Positions 35,615 through 46,234 of a stretch of 64,000 bases of DNA are shown one piece after another; position 1 is the first letter of the stretch; each line of letters begins with the position of its first letter. Both the position numbers and the translations under genes were made by a program. The notes under the pieces were generated by a model. The model saw only the letters and a list, made by a program, of their open reading frames with translations. It was not told the origin of the DNA and searched no databases. Where the stretch lies: the NCBI GenBank assembly GCA_020633335.1, contig JACKDU010000003.1:682001-746000 (forward strand). Reading direction: 5' to 3'. Origin of the DNA: Myxococcales bacterium. Lineage in GTDB: Bacteria > Myxococcota_A > Polyangia > Nannocystales > Nannocystaceae.

Positions 35615-38600
35615 GGCGCGGGGTCGGCCTCGGCGCTGAGGTGCTCCGCGGCCTCGGTGGCCTCTGCGGCGGCGACGCTGATCTCGGCGGCGGCCGCCGC
35701 ATCGGCGGGGGCGTCGGCTGCGGGAGCGGCCTCGGCTGCGACCTCGGCCGGGGACTCCTCGGCGGGGGCGGGGGCGTCGGCCTCCGACTCAGCCTCGGCG
35801 CTCGCCGCCTCGGTCGCGGGCGCGCTCTCCTCGGAGGCCGCCTCCGCGGCGCTCTCCGACTCGGCCTCCGTGGCCTCGGCGTCCGCGCTGACCTCATCGG
35901 GATCGGCGGGCGGGGGCACCCGCAGCTCGCTCTTGGAGGCCTCCGGGCGGCTGACCGCGATCGTCACGCCGGCGATCTCGATCCCCTCGAGGATCCCGTG
36001 GATCCGATCGAAGTCGCTCTCCGGGGCCCGGAAGAGGGTGCTGGCGTCGCGGACGGTGAGGTCGCGGATCGCCCGACCCTCGAGCCCCAGGCGATCCTTG
36101 AGGATCGACCGGATCGTCGCCGCCTTCTGGCCGTGGGAGCGGCCGAGGTTGAGGCGGATCTTGACGAAGGCGTCGTCGGCGAGGGGCGGGCTCGGGGGCG
36201 CCGCGGGGGCCACGGGGGCGCTCGCCTCGTGGGCAGGGGCGGCCTTGCCCTCGGCGCTCGGCGCTTCGCTGACCTCGTCGACCTCGGCGACGGGCTCGCC
36301 CTTGTCGCCGAACTTCTCGTCCTCGAAGTCGTGGAAGGTGAAGCGCGAGGACCAGACCTCCCAGAAGTCCTTGTGCGGCGGGGCGGTGAGCTCGGGGACC
36401 TCGAGCGGCGCGGCCTTCTTGCGGCGACGACGACGGCGGCGCTTCTTCGGGGCTTCGCCGTCTGCGGCGGCCTCGCTGGTGGCCTCGGCCTCCGCCTCAG
36501 CCTCGTCCTCGTCGTCCTCCTCGGCCTCGGCCTCGGCCTCCACTTCGGCCTCGATCTCCGCCTCGACCTCCGGGGTCTCGGCCGCGACGGCGACCTCGAC
36601 GACCGGTGCGGCCTCGACCGCCGCCGCGTTGCTGGCCTCGCTGGAGAGCTCCTCGATCTCCATCTCGTCGTGGAGCGAGTCGAGGACGGCCCGACGGCGC
36701 CCCTTGAGCGTGAGCTCGTCGAGCTCGTCGACCTCACCGAAGTGATCGCGGACGATGTCGAGCTCGCTCTCGTCGATGTCGATGACGATCTCTTCCTGGC
36801 TGACGCGCTTGGGCTTGCGGGCGGTCGTGGTCTTGGCCGCGCTGCCCCGGCGACGGCGACGACGGCGACGGCGTCCGCCGGCCTCGCCCTCGAGGCTGAC
36901 CTCGGCCTCGCCCTCGGCCTCACCCTCGTCCTCGTCGCTCTCGGCCTCGCCCTCGCTGGGCTCCTCGGCCTCGCCGGCTTCGTCGGCCTCCGCCGCGGGG
37001 GCGGCGTCGGTCGCGGCGGCCTCGCCGGGCTCACGGCGGCGGCCCCGACGGCGACGACGGCGACGACGCTTGCGGCCCTCGCCCTCGGCGCCGGCCTCGG
37101 TCTCGACGCCCTCGGTCTCTGCGCCCTCGTCGGCGTCGCTCTCACCCTCGTCGCTCGAGACCTCGACGTCGGCGTCGGCGCTCTCGAGGTCGCCCTCCTG
37201 GGGCGCCACGGCGCTGGCCTCGAAGGTGCTGGCCTCGTCGGCGCGGACCTCGGCGGCCTGCTCGGCGGTTTCGTCCGTCGTCACCTCGGCGGCCGAGACG
37301 ACGACCTCCTCGTCGCCCGCGGTGGCGGAGGCCTCACGACGCGGCCGCCGCTCGCGGCCCTCGCGGCCCTCGCGGCCCTCGCGGCCCTCGCGGTCGCCGC
37401 GGCGGCGCCGACGGTCGCGGTCACGACCACGCTCGCCACGCTCGCGCTCGCGCTCGCCACGCTCGCCACGCTCGCCACGCTCACCCTCGGGGCGCTCACC
37501 CTCGGGGCGCTCGCCCCGAGCAGCGCGCTCACCCTCGGGGCGCTCGCCCCGAGCAGCGCGCTCACCCTCGGTGCGCTCACCACGTGCGGTCTCGTCCTCG
37601 GGACGCTCGCTCCGGGGCCCACGCTCGCCGCGCTCGCGCTCGCCGCGCTCGCCGCGCTCGCCACGCCCGCGGCCGCGATCCCGGTCCCGATCCCGGTCCC
37701 GACCACGCCGGCCGCGATCCCGGTCCCGATCACCGCGGTCGCGGTCGCGGTCCCGCCGCGGTCCGCGACGCTCGCGGAGCTCGCCCTCGGCGGCGACCTC
37801 GGACTCGGCGGCGACCTCGCCCTCGACGGCGGCGCCTTCGCTCGCGCCGCCGTAGATCGGGGCGTTCTCGTCGCCCTCCTCGACGATCGGCGGCCGCGGA
37901 CGCTGGGCCCGCATCGCCCGCTCGAGGAGGAGCGCGATCACCCGCTCACCGCGCGGATCACCCATGAGCCCGCGCGCGAGCATCACCCACTCCGGCGAGA
38001 CCTGCTCGGGGAAGAGGCGCGAGATCTTGTCGAGCTTGTGCTCCATCCGCTCGGCCTGGAGCTGCTCCGGCGGCGGCAGGTGGCGCTCGTCGACCTTGAT
38101 GCTCGGGTACTGGAGCTTGAGGTAGTAGAAGTTGCCGATGTCGCGGGGGCCGATCAGCGAGATCGCGGTCCCGCGGCGGCCCGCGCGGCCGGTGCGGCCG
38201 GTGCGGTGGACGTAGCTCTCGGCCTGCTCCGGGAAGGAGTAGTTGATCACGTGGGTGACGTGGGAGATGTCGATCCCGCGGGCGGCGACGTCGGTGGCGA
38301 CCAGGAAGCGGAGCCGGTGCTCGCGCATCGCCGCCATCACCTTCTCGCGCTGGTACTGGGTGAGGTCGCTCGAGAGCGCCTCGGCCTCGAGGCCCTCGCG
38401 GTTGAGCACGTTGGCGACCAGCTTGGTCTCCTCGCGGGTGTTGCAGAAGATGATCGCCCGCGGCGGATCCTCGACGGTGAGGATGTCGAAGAGGTCGCGG
38501 GTGCGGACCATCCCCGAGATCATGTAGTAGCAGTGATCGATCTCGGCGGCGGCGACCGAGTCCCCCGAGAGCGTGATGTGCTCGGGGTCCTTCATGTAGC

Positions 38601-39540
38601 GCCGGGCGATCCGCTGGACGTCGCTCGGCAGGGTCGCCGAGAAGAGGCAGGTCTGGTGGGGCGCGGTGCAGGCGTCGAGGATCGACCGGATGTCCTCGAG
38701 GAAGCCCATCGAGAGCATCTCGTCGCACTCGTCGAGGATCACCGTGCGGACGTTCGAGAGGTCGAGCGAGCGCCGGCGGATGTGATCGAGGATCCGGCCG
38801 GGGGTGCCGACGACCGCGTGGACGCCGGCCTTGAGCGCGGCGAACTGCGGCTGCATCGCGGTCCCGCCGTAGACCGGCAGGAGGGCGATGTCGAGGTGGG
38901 CGGCGAGGCGGCCGAGCTCGTCGCAGACCTGCTTGGCGAGCTCGCGGGTCGGCAAGAGGACGAGGAGCTGGACGCCGGTCTCGGAGGCGGGCTTCGGGTC
39001 GAAGCGGGCGGCGAGCCAGGGGACGCAGAAGGCGCCGGTCTTGCCGCTGCCGGTGTGCGACTGGACCATCAGGTCGCCGCCCTCGACCAGGGGGCGGAAG
39101 GCCTGGGCCTGGACCGGGGTCGGCCGGATCCAGCCCATCGCCGTGATCGCCGAGTGGAGGCGGGGATCGAGCTCGAAGTCGTCGAAGGACTCGGGCTCGG
39201 TCGCCGTCAGCGGGCCGACGAGGTGGGTCTCGCCGGCGAGCACCGGGGCCTCGTGGCTCTCCGTCGAGGCGGCCGGGAGGGCGGGTGCCTCGGGGGCGGC
39301 GGGGAGCGCTGCCTCGGCCTCGGCCGGGGACGCATCCGCAGGCGCGCTCTGAGCGCTCTGAGCGCTCTGAGCCTCGGCGGCGTCGCTGGCGTCGTTTGCG
39401 TCGCTCGCCTCAGGGGCTTCGGCGGCGGCCGACGCTGCGCCCGGCTCCGCGGGGGCCTCGGTCGCGCTCTCTTGGGGGGTTGTCAGTGAAGCATTGGGGT
39501 CGCGATCCGGCGCGTGGCCGGACTCGGGGGGCTGGGCCAT
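35611..39540 (-). CDS. DECD-box RNA helicase with very long disordered charged tail and DbpA-type RNA-binding domain
   Basis: 1309 residues, about twice the length of DeaD/CsdA. An Ala/Glu-rich N-terminus (~100) precedes the helicase core: Q-motif region, SHTGSGKTG (~160), PTRELA, GTPGR, DECD (~270; Cys for the usual Ala), SAT, and HRTGRTGRAGR (~445). From ~600 the tail is disordered: an RGERGE/DRDRDR region, acidic Glu/Asp blocks and three Arg-tracts (8-9 Arg each). Near the C-terminus (~1124-1200) lies a DbpA/CsdA-type RNA-binding domain (FVKIRLNLGRSHGQKAATI ... GVTIAVSRPEA), then an Ala/Glu tail. It probably remodels structured RNA, and the tail may drive condensates or recruit RNases (inference). 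Confidence 0.92.
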   Translation of the reverse strand: MAQPPESGHAPDRDPNASLTTPQESATEAPAEPGAASAAAEAPEASDANDASDAAEAQSAQSAQSAPADASPAEAEAALPAAPEAPALPAASTESHEAPVLAGETHLVGPLTATEPESFDDFELDPRLHSAITAMGWIRPTPVQAQAFRPLVEGGDLMVQSHTGSGKTGAFCVPWLAARFDPKPASETGVQLLVLLPTRELAKQVCDELGRLAAHLDIALLPVYGGTAMQPQFAALKAGVHAVVGTPGRILDHIRRRSLDLSNVRTVILDECDEMLSMGFLEDIRSILDACTAPHQTCLFSATLPSDVQRIARRYMKDPEHITLSGDSVAAAEIDHCYYMISGMVRTRDLFDILTVEDPPRAIIFCNTREETKLVANVLNREGLEAEALSSDLTQYQREKVMAAMREHRLRFLVATDVAARGIDISHVTHVINYSFPEQAESYVHRTGRTGRAGRRGTAISLIGPRDIGNFYYLKLQYPSIKVDERHLPPPEQLQAERMEHKLDKISRLFPEQVSPEWVMLARGLMGDPRGERVIALLLERAMRAQRPRPPIVEEGDENAPIYGGASEGAAVEGEVAAESEVAAEGELRERRGPRRDRDRDRGDRDRDRGRRGRDRDRDRDRGRGRGERGERGERERGERGPRSERPEDETARGERTEGERAARGERPEGERAARGERPEGERPEGERGERGERGERERERGERGRDRDRRRRRGDREGREGREGREGRERRPRREASATAGDEEVVVSAAEVTTDETAEQAAEVRADEASTFEASAVAPQEGDLESADADVEVSSDEGESDADEGAETEGVETEAGAEGEGRKRRRRRRRRGRRREPGEAAATDAAPAAEADEAGEAEEPSEGEAESDEDEGEAEGEAEVSLEGEAGGRRRRRRRRRGSAAKTTTARKPKRVSQEEIVIDIDESELDIVRDHFGEVDELDELTLKGRRRAVLDSLHDEMEIEELSSEASNAAAVEAAPVVEVAVAAETPEVEAEIEAEVEAEAEAEEDDEDEAEAEAEATSEAAADGEAPKKRRRRRRRKKAAPLEVPELTAPPHKDFWEVWSSRFTFHDFEDEKFGDKGEPVAEVDEVSEAPSAEGKAAPAHEASAPVAPAAPPSPPLADDAFVKIRLNLGRSHGQKAATIRSILKDRLGLEGRAIRDLTVRDASTLFRAPESDFDRIHGILEGIEIAGVTIAVSRPEASKSELRVPPPADPDEVSADAEATEAESESAAEAASEESAPATEAASAEAESEADAPAPAEESPAEVAAEAAPAADAPADAAAAAEISVAAAEATEAAEHLSAEADPAP
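37501..37566 (-). repeat. 33-bp tandem repeats in helicase tail
   Basis: Two nearly identical 33-bp copies, with partial copies on both sides, encode 11-residue RPEGERAARGE units on the minus strand. They lie inside a longer stretch (about 37380-37740) of GER/DRD/REG repeats. The DNA identity indicates recent slippage or unequal exchange within the coding region, and the length is a multiple of three so the frame is kept. Confidence 0.8.
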
Positions 39541-39552
39541 GTTGTAGGGGTC

Positions 39553-39885
39553 CTAGAGCCCGAGAAGTTCCTGGCGCGCATTTGCCTCGCGCTGGCTCCG
39601 GTCGAGATACGCGTCGAAGATCGCCGAGAGGCGATCGATCTTGCGTTCGATCTCGGAGTCCTGGGCAGAGCAGAGCGCCCGGGTCTCGTGGAGAAGAGTG
39701 GAAAATCGTTCACCCGCCGCGGTTCTCCGCGGGTGTCCTGGCCGGGTTGCTTGCTCGAGCAAGAGAACCAATCGATCACGGACAAGCTCCACGCGGTAGT
39801 CGCACCGAATCGATGCGGGGGAGTGACCTGGACGCTGCTGCGCCAGGCCGACGTAGACCCCAGAAAACACATAGATTCCGGTCAC
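39553..39885 (-). CDS. small hypothetical protein, possibly N-terminally broken membrane protein
   Basis: 110 residues from a GTG at 39885. The N-terminus is hydrophobic (TGIYVFSGVYVGLA) and the rest is a charged helix with DSEIERKIDRLSAIFDAYLDRSQREANARQELLGL, coiled-coil-like. The frame stays open upstream with no ATG, GTG or TTG for more than 300 nt, and the upstream codons read INATFWLLASIV, which would complete a transmembrane helix. The true start may therefore be lost or non-canonical. Codon use and base composition are visibly less GC-rich than neighbours. It lies between the helicase and the lipoprotein operon. Unknown. Confidence 0.4.
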   Translation of the reverse strand: MTGIYVFSGVYVGLAQQRPGHSPASIRCDYRVELVRDRLVLLLEQATRPGHPRRTAAGERFSTLLHETRALCSAQDSEIERKIDRLSAIFDAYLDRSQREANARQELLGL

Positions 39886-40022
39886 GATGCTGGCCAGAAG
39901 CCAAAACGTCGCGTTGATCCACCGACGGCGTGGTGATGGTGGGTTCAGTGCGCTGGCAGTGTCCCAGGCTTTGCAGGCCCGGTCAAGGCGAGTTCGCCCG
40001 GCGCGGACACGGCAGACCGACG

Positions 40023-42371
40023 CTAGTCGCGTGTGATGAACTTCACGAACTGCTCCTGGCTCGGCCGGAGGGTCGTGCTCCCCGGCCGTAGGCGCCGGAT
40101 CTGGCAGGCCGGGGGGTCGCCCGCGGTCCGGTAGCAGGTCGCCTGGGCGCCGAGGTCGATCGCCATCCCCTCGAAGGAGAGGTCCGCCCAGCTCGCCATG
40201 TCGAGGGGGATCACCGTGGTGTTGGAGCTGAAACCATCGAGCTCGACGGTGACGAGCTGGCCCTGCTCGAGGACCAGGGGATCGTCGAGATCGGCGTAGG
40301 GGATCCCGCTGCGGACGTCGACCAGCGGCGAGTCCTCGCGGAGGTCGAGGATCTGGATCTTCGCCGGCCCGCCCTGGGAGCCGACCAGCGGGAGGGCGGT
40401 GACGAGGTAGACTCCGGGGTTGACCGGGACCACGAAGTCGCCCTCGCCGAAGGTCGCCTGGCTATAGAAGTAGGGGCCGAGGACGGTCGTGCCCTCCTCC
40501 TCTGGGAGTCGGATCCGCTCGGCGAGGACCACCGCCGAGGCGGTGCAGTCGCTGCTCTCGTCCTCGGGGTCGACCTTGCAGATCCCCTCCTCGAGGACCA
40601 CCGAGCCGCGGACCAGCACCCGGTGGGGGAGGGTGCTCGGCGGCAGCTCGAGGGTGTCGGGCGCGACCTCGGCGTTGAGGAGGACCGAGCGGAAGATCGA
40701 GCCGACCCCCGGCTCGATCCGGAGCTCGTAGACGAAGGGGAGGTCGCTGCTGTAGGCGCCGGAGCTCAGGGGGAGCGCGCAGCCCTCGGCGGTGCAGGCG
40801 ACGCCGGCGCGGGTGAAGCGGATCGAGGTCGGCTCGTCGACGCCGGGGACGTAGAGCGGCAGGCAGCCGGCCTGCTCCCACTCGCTGGGCTCGCCGGGCC
40901 CGGGCGGCTCCGGGAGGTTGTAGGTGCCGGCGGTCGACACCGTCGCCGACGGCGTGCAGGTGGTCGGCTTGGTCCCCGGGGTCGCGCTCGAGAGGCACTC
41001 GGTGCCGCAGCAGATGAAGGAGCCGACGCCGGTGGTGTGGAGGTTGGCGGGGGCGCCCGAGAGGGGGACGCTCACCGTCTGGGTCGGTCGCCAGTGGGGG
41101 AGGCAGAGCTTGCCGCCGAGCGGGGTCTCGGCCGGCTCCTCGCCCGGGGCGGCGGCCGCGAAGCTCGGCAGGAGCGAGTAGGAGAGGCGCGGGAGGCCGG
41201 ACTCCGCCGACGGCTCGACGACCGCGACCAGCGGCAGCTCCTGGGCCTCCTCGACCGCGCCCTCGCAGTGGGTGTAGAGGAGCCCGTCGACCGTCGCGGT
41301 CCCGGCGATCGTCTTGACGTCGCCGCGGCGGAAGCCGATCACGTCGCGGAGATCGAGCGCGCAGCGCTTCTGCGGGAGGTAGCAGGCCTGGCCGACCGGG
41401 CACTCCGAGTCGCTCTCGCAGCCGCAGTACTTCGCCCCGGCGTCGGGCTTGATGCAGGTGTTGGGCGCCGGGCAGTTCTGGTCGCTGCTGCAGGAGATCT
41501 TCGCCGGCGGCGGCTGGATCGTCGCCGGTGAGGTGACCCCGCCGCCGTAGCGGAGGGTGACGCTCGACGAGATCCCGTCGAGGTCGTCGGTCGGCTCGCC
41601 GGCCTTGGAGAGGACGAAGATGTCGCCGGTGACCCGGCGGTTGCACTCGCGGGTGACGTCGACCGTGATGTTGTGCTCGGCCGCCTCGGGGATCTGATCG
41701 CGCCGGAGGATCCGGTGGATGATCCCGAAGGTCGCCTCGCCGTCGGTCGGCGGCTTCAGCTCGATCGTCACCGGCCGATCGCCGTCGTAGTCGCCGGCGC
41801 TGTAGTGGGGCCAGGGGGTGACGAGCGGCGCCTCCGGGAGCGCCTCCATCGTCATCGGATCGACGAGGGGGTAGGTGAAGCTCAGGGAGTGGGCGCTCTG
41901 GCCGATCCGCGAGGGCTGCGAGATCGTCAGCTGGGTGTTGAGCGGCTCCCACTGGGTCTCGCCGGCGTCCTGGCTGGCGAAGTAGTCGATCTCGCGGAGG
42001 GTCAGCGAGAGGGTGTCGCGGACGCCGGGGAAGAGGGGGTCCGAGCCCCGGTTGGCGACCGAGACCCGGTAGCGCGAGGGGGTGCGGGTGGTCACCCGCT
42101 CGACCGCCGCGTCGGTGCCGCGGACGTCGACCCGGAACGACGAGGCGGCCTCGCGGACGTCGAGGCCGAGGAGCGGCCGCGGGGGCAGGGTCGCCTTGAG
42201 GCAGACGTTCCCCTGATCGATCGCGCAGACCTCACCGGCCACGACGTCGCACTCGTCGTCGCTCTGGCACTCGACGCTCTTGGGCTCGGGCGCGAGGGAG
42301 GAGCAGGCGGCGGCGAGGAGCCCGGCGAGCGCGGGGGGGCCGGCGCTGCGGAGGCCGCGGCGCGGCCTCAC
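40023..42371 (-). CDS. large lipoprotein of unknown function with Cys-rich EGF-like segment
   Basis: 782 residues from GTG 42371, which overlaps the upstream stop (GTGA). Signal with lipobox LLAAAC. After CQSDDECDVVAGEVCAIDQGNVC there is a beta-rich region, then a compact cysteine block near 290-330 (CSSDQNCPAPNTCIK and CESDSECPVGQACYLPQKRC) of the 'sD.dC....C' type common in myxobacterial surface proteins, then more beta-rich sequence to a polar C-terminus. No catalytic motif is seen. Coupling to the shorter lipoprotein upstream suggests both belong to one envelope complex. Confidence 0.85.
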   Translation of the reverse strand: MRPRRGLRSAGPPALAGLLAAACSSLAPEPKSVECQSDDECDVVAGEVCAIDQGNVCLKATLPPRPLLGLDVREAASSFRVDVRGTDAAVERVTTRTPSRYRVSVANRGSDPLFPGVRDTLSLTLREIDYFASQDAGETQWEPLNTQLTISQPSRIGQSAHSLSFTYPLVDPMTMEALPEAPLVTPWPHYSAGDYDGDRPVTIELKPPTDGEATFGIIHRILRRDQIPEAAEHNITVDVTRECNRRVTGDIFVLSKAGEPTDDLDGISSSVTLRYGGGVTSPATIQPPPAKISCSSDQNCPAPNTCIKPDAGAKYCGCESDSECPVGQACYLPQKRCALDLRDVIGFRRGDVKTIAGTATVDGLLYTHCEGAVEEAQELPLVAVVEPSAESGLPRLSYSLLPSFAAAAPGEEPAETPLGGKLCLPHWRPTQTVSVPLSGAPANLHTTGVGSFICCGTECLSSATPGTKPTTCTPSATVSTAGTYNLPEPPGPGEPSEWEQAGCLPLYVPGVDEPTSIRFTRAGVACTAEGCALPLSSGAYSSDLPFVYELRIEPGVGSIFRSVLLNAEVAPDTLELPPSTLPHRVLVRGSVVLEEGICKVDPEDESSDCTASAVVLAERIRLPEEEGTTVLGPYFYSQATFGEGDFVVPVNPGVYLVTALPLVGSQGGPAKIQILDLREDSPLVDVRSGIPYADLDDPLVLEQGQLVTVELDGFSSNTTVIPLDMASWADLSFEGMAIDLGAQATCYRTAGDPPACQIRRLRPGSTTLRPSQEQFVKFITRD

Positions 42372-43173
42372 AGCGGCTCCTCGGGGGCGATGCACTCGCC
42401 GTCGCAGGTCGCGGAGCCGCTCTCGGCGCAGAAAAAGACGTAGGTGAGGACGTCGAAGGTCGCGCCCGCGGCGAGGTCGGGGACGCCCTCCTGGATCGTC
42501 TGGAGCCCGTCGTCGTCGGGGGTGAACCAGGGGCGGTCGGTGACGATCACCGAGAGCGAGTGGAAGCCCGGGCTCAGCGGGGTGTCGATCGCCCCGTTGC
42601 AGAGGTCGAAGGGGCGGAACTCGTTGCCGAGGGTGAGCTCGCGGAGGAGCGGATCGGGGCGGCCGATCGGCTGGTAGTCGATGCTCGCGGCCCGCGGCAG
42701 CGGCTCCTGCGGGTTGACGAAGTTCCGGTAGCGGACCGAGTCGTGGGGCTTGGCGTTGGTCGGCGTGTAGTCGAGGAGGAGCGCGGCGAAGATCTCGTCG
42801 GGCTCGTTCTGGGCGTCGAGGTCGCGATCCTCGATGTAGATCGAGAAGGTCGGCTGCGCGCCGGCATCACCCTGTCCCTTGGGACAGGAGCAGAAGGCGT
42901 AGAGCGGGTTCGAGGGATCGAGGAAGTGGGGGAGGACGTTGCGCGGATCGTCGGGCGGCGGCTGCGGGCACTCCTCGAGGGGATCGGTCTCGGGGTCGTC
43001 GCAGGCCTCGCTCGCCTCGACGGTGAGGCGCAGGGGCTCGACGATCCGGACCGCGTAGCGGTTCGAGATCGTCTCGTCCTTGATGATGATGTCGCGGTCC
43101 GGGATCACGCAGGCGGCCGCGAGGGCGGCCGCGAGGGCCGCGAGGGGGAGCGCGAGGGCGACGGCGCGGGCGC

Positions 43174-43177
<4 letters not shown>
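42368..43177 (-). CDS. lipoprotein of unknown function
   Basis: 269 residues; ATG at 43177 overlaps the stop of the FHA-sigma54 activator gene (ATGA, 43177-43174). Signal peptide with lipobox LAAAC. The mature part is acidic and Pro-rich with no recognised domain; DPLEECPQPPPDDP and CSCPKGQGDAGAQ sit near the middle, and the C-terminus has paired cysteines (FFCAESGSATCDGEC). Its own stop overlaps the start of the 782-residue lipoprotein, so three genes in a row are coupled by 4-base overlaps. Confidence 0.85.
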
Positions 43178-45030
<1,853 letters not shown>

Positions 45031-45043
45031 GGTGCTCGGGGGA

Positions 45044-46138
45044 CTAGAAGCGGAGCGTCAGGCCGAGGCCACCGCCGCCGGGGATGAACGCGGGGTGGGG
45101 ACGCGCCTGGAGGTTATCACGCCGGCGCGCGCGGGATTGTCGGCGCTTCTTTGCGCCTGGGCCGGACGGCGCCGGCGGCTCGGCGGCCTCGCCCTCGGCC
45201 TCGAGATCCGCGCGCCGGACCCGGCTGGTCGTCACCGTCTGGTAGGGCTCAAAGAGGACCTGCGCGAGGACGACGTCGACGACCATGAGGCCGATGAAGG
45301 TGATCCCGAGGCCGGTCTCGGCGTCGCGCCGGGTGAGGAGCGCCTCGGGGTTGCTGACGTTGCACTGGAGCGACTCCGGCGCGAAGCCCTTGGTCCGGGT
45401 GCACTGGGTGTTGCGGACGATCAGGAGCGCGAGCCCGGCCCCGCCGGCCGCGAGCTCACCGGCGAGGAAGCCGGCGCCGAGCGCCTTGTTGCCGCTGTAG
45501 AAGTGGCCGACCCCGAAGGGGATGAGCGCGAGCGCGCGGTTGCGGGCGACCTTCTCGCGGACCTCGATCTCCTGCTCGCCGAAGGCCTTCTTGAGCGCCT
45601 CGTGGTCGCCCTGGAGGCGATCGTGGCGGACCTTTAGGTCCTCGAGGTCGGCGTTGCAGGAGGCCCGCTCGGCCAGGCACTCGTCGAGCTTGGCCCGCTC
45701 GTATTGCTCGCGGAGCTGGTTGTAGAGGTCGTAGAGCGGCTGCCCGTGGGTGTCGGGCGGCGGCCGCCACTCGGGGTCGGCGTCGAAGAGGCGGCTGATG
45801 TAGTTGGTCGCCTGCTGGGCCCGGATCGCCGAGTCGAGGCTCTCGTCGAGGAGGGTCGCGTCGGCGAGGTAGCGGAGCGCGGTCTCGGTGAGGAGGGGGT
45901 CGCTGAGGACCCGGCCGTCGGTGATCAGCGGCTCCAGGAGGGAGCGCACGGCGATGTAGTTGCCCGCCGCCCAGGCCTTGAGGGCGGCGTCGACCGTCGC
46001 CCCGTCGTCCATCGGCGCCCGGGTGGCGGGCTCGGCCGCCTTCCCCTTGGCGGGACGGCCCGGCGCGGCCGCGGCGGCGCCGGGGGAGGCCAGCGCGAAG
46101 GCCAGCGTGCAGGCGGTGAGGAGGCGGCCGATCGTCAC
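45044..46138 (-). CDS. exported protein with coiled coil and TM helices, unknown function
   Basis: 364 residues, GTG start. Signal peptide (TACTLAFALASPGAAAAA), a helical part with a TPR-like look (DAALKAWAAGNYIAVRSLLEPLI, ~50-130), a coiled coil (~155-200), then two hydrophobic segments (ALALIPFGVGHFYSGNKALG...LALLIV and ITFIGLMVVDVVLAQVLF). The C-terminal GGGGLGLTLRF ends in Phe like outer-membrane proteins, but no beta-barrel is evident. It lies 13 nt upstream of the FHA-sigma54 gene and 96 nt downstream of the kinase gene, so it may be a structural partner of that signalling unit. Confidence 0.75.
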   Translation of the reverse strand: MTIGRLLTACTLAFALASPGAAAAAPGRPAKGKAAEPATRAPMDDGATVDAALKAWAAGNYIAVRSLLEPLITDGRVLSDPLLTETALRYLADATLLDESLDSAIRAQQATNYISRLFDADPEWRPPPDTHGQPLYDLYNQLREQYERAKLDECLAERASCNADLEDLKVRHDRLQGDHEALKKAFGEQEIEVREKVARNRALALIPFGVGHFYSGNKALGAGFLAGELAAGGAGLALLIVRNTQCTRTKGFAPESLQCNVSNPEALLTRRDAETGLGITFIGLMVVDVVLAQVLFEPYQTVTTSRVRRADLEAEGEAAEPPAPSGPGAKKRRQSRARRRDNLQARPHPAFIPGGGGLGLTLRF

Positions 46139-46234
46139 CCTCGGGGCTCCACGGGAAGCGCAGACTAGCCCAAAAGTCCGCGCCTGTGGGGGGCGCGATC
46201 GCGCCCTGGGCGGAGCTGGGCCGGGGACGGGCGC

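Noticed and set aside
37380..37740. Short regularly repeated units that resemble a CRISPR array
   Set aside because: The units are in-frame 6- to 33-bp coding repeats (GER, DRD, RPEGERAARGE) with no unique spacers.
35455..39489. Plus-strand open frame of 1344 codons opposite the helicase
   Set aside because: Shadow of the repetitive helicase tail; Leu/Ala/Val runs arise from reversed Glu/Arg codons. The minus strand shows all helicase motifs.
39514..39936. Plus-strand open frame of 140 codons in the low-GC island
   Set aside because: No ribosome site, and its translation looks less protein-like than the minus-strand helix and coiled coil.
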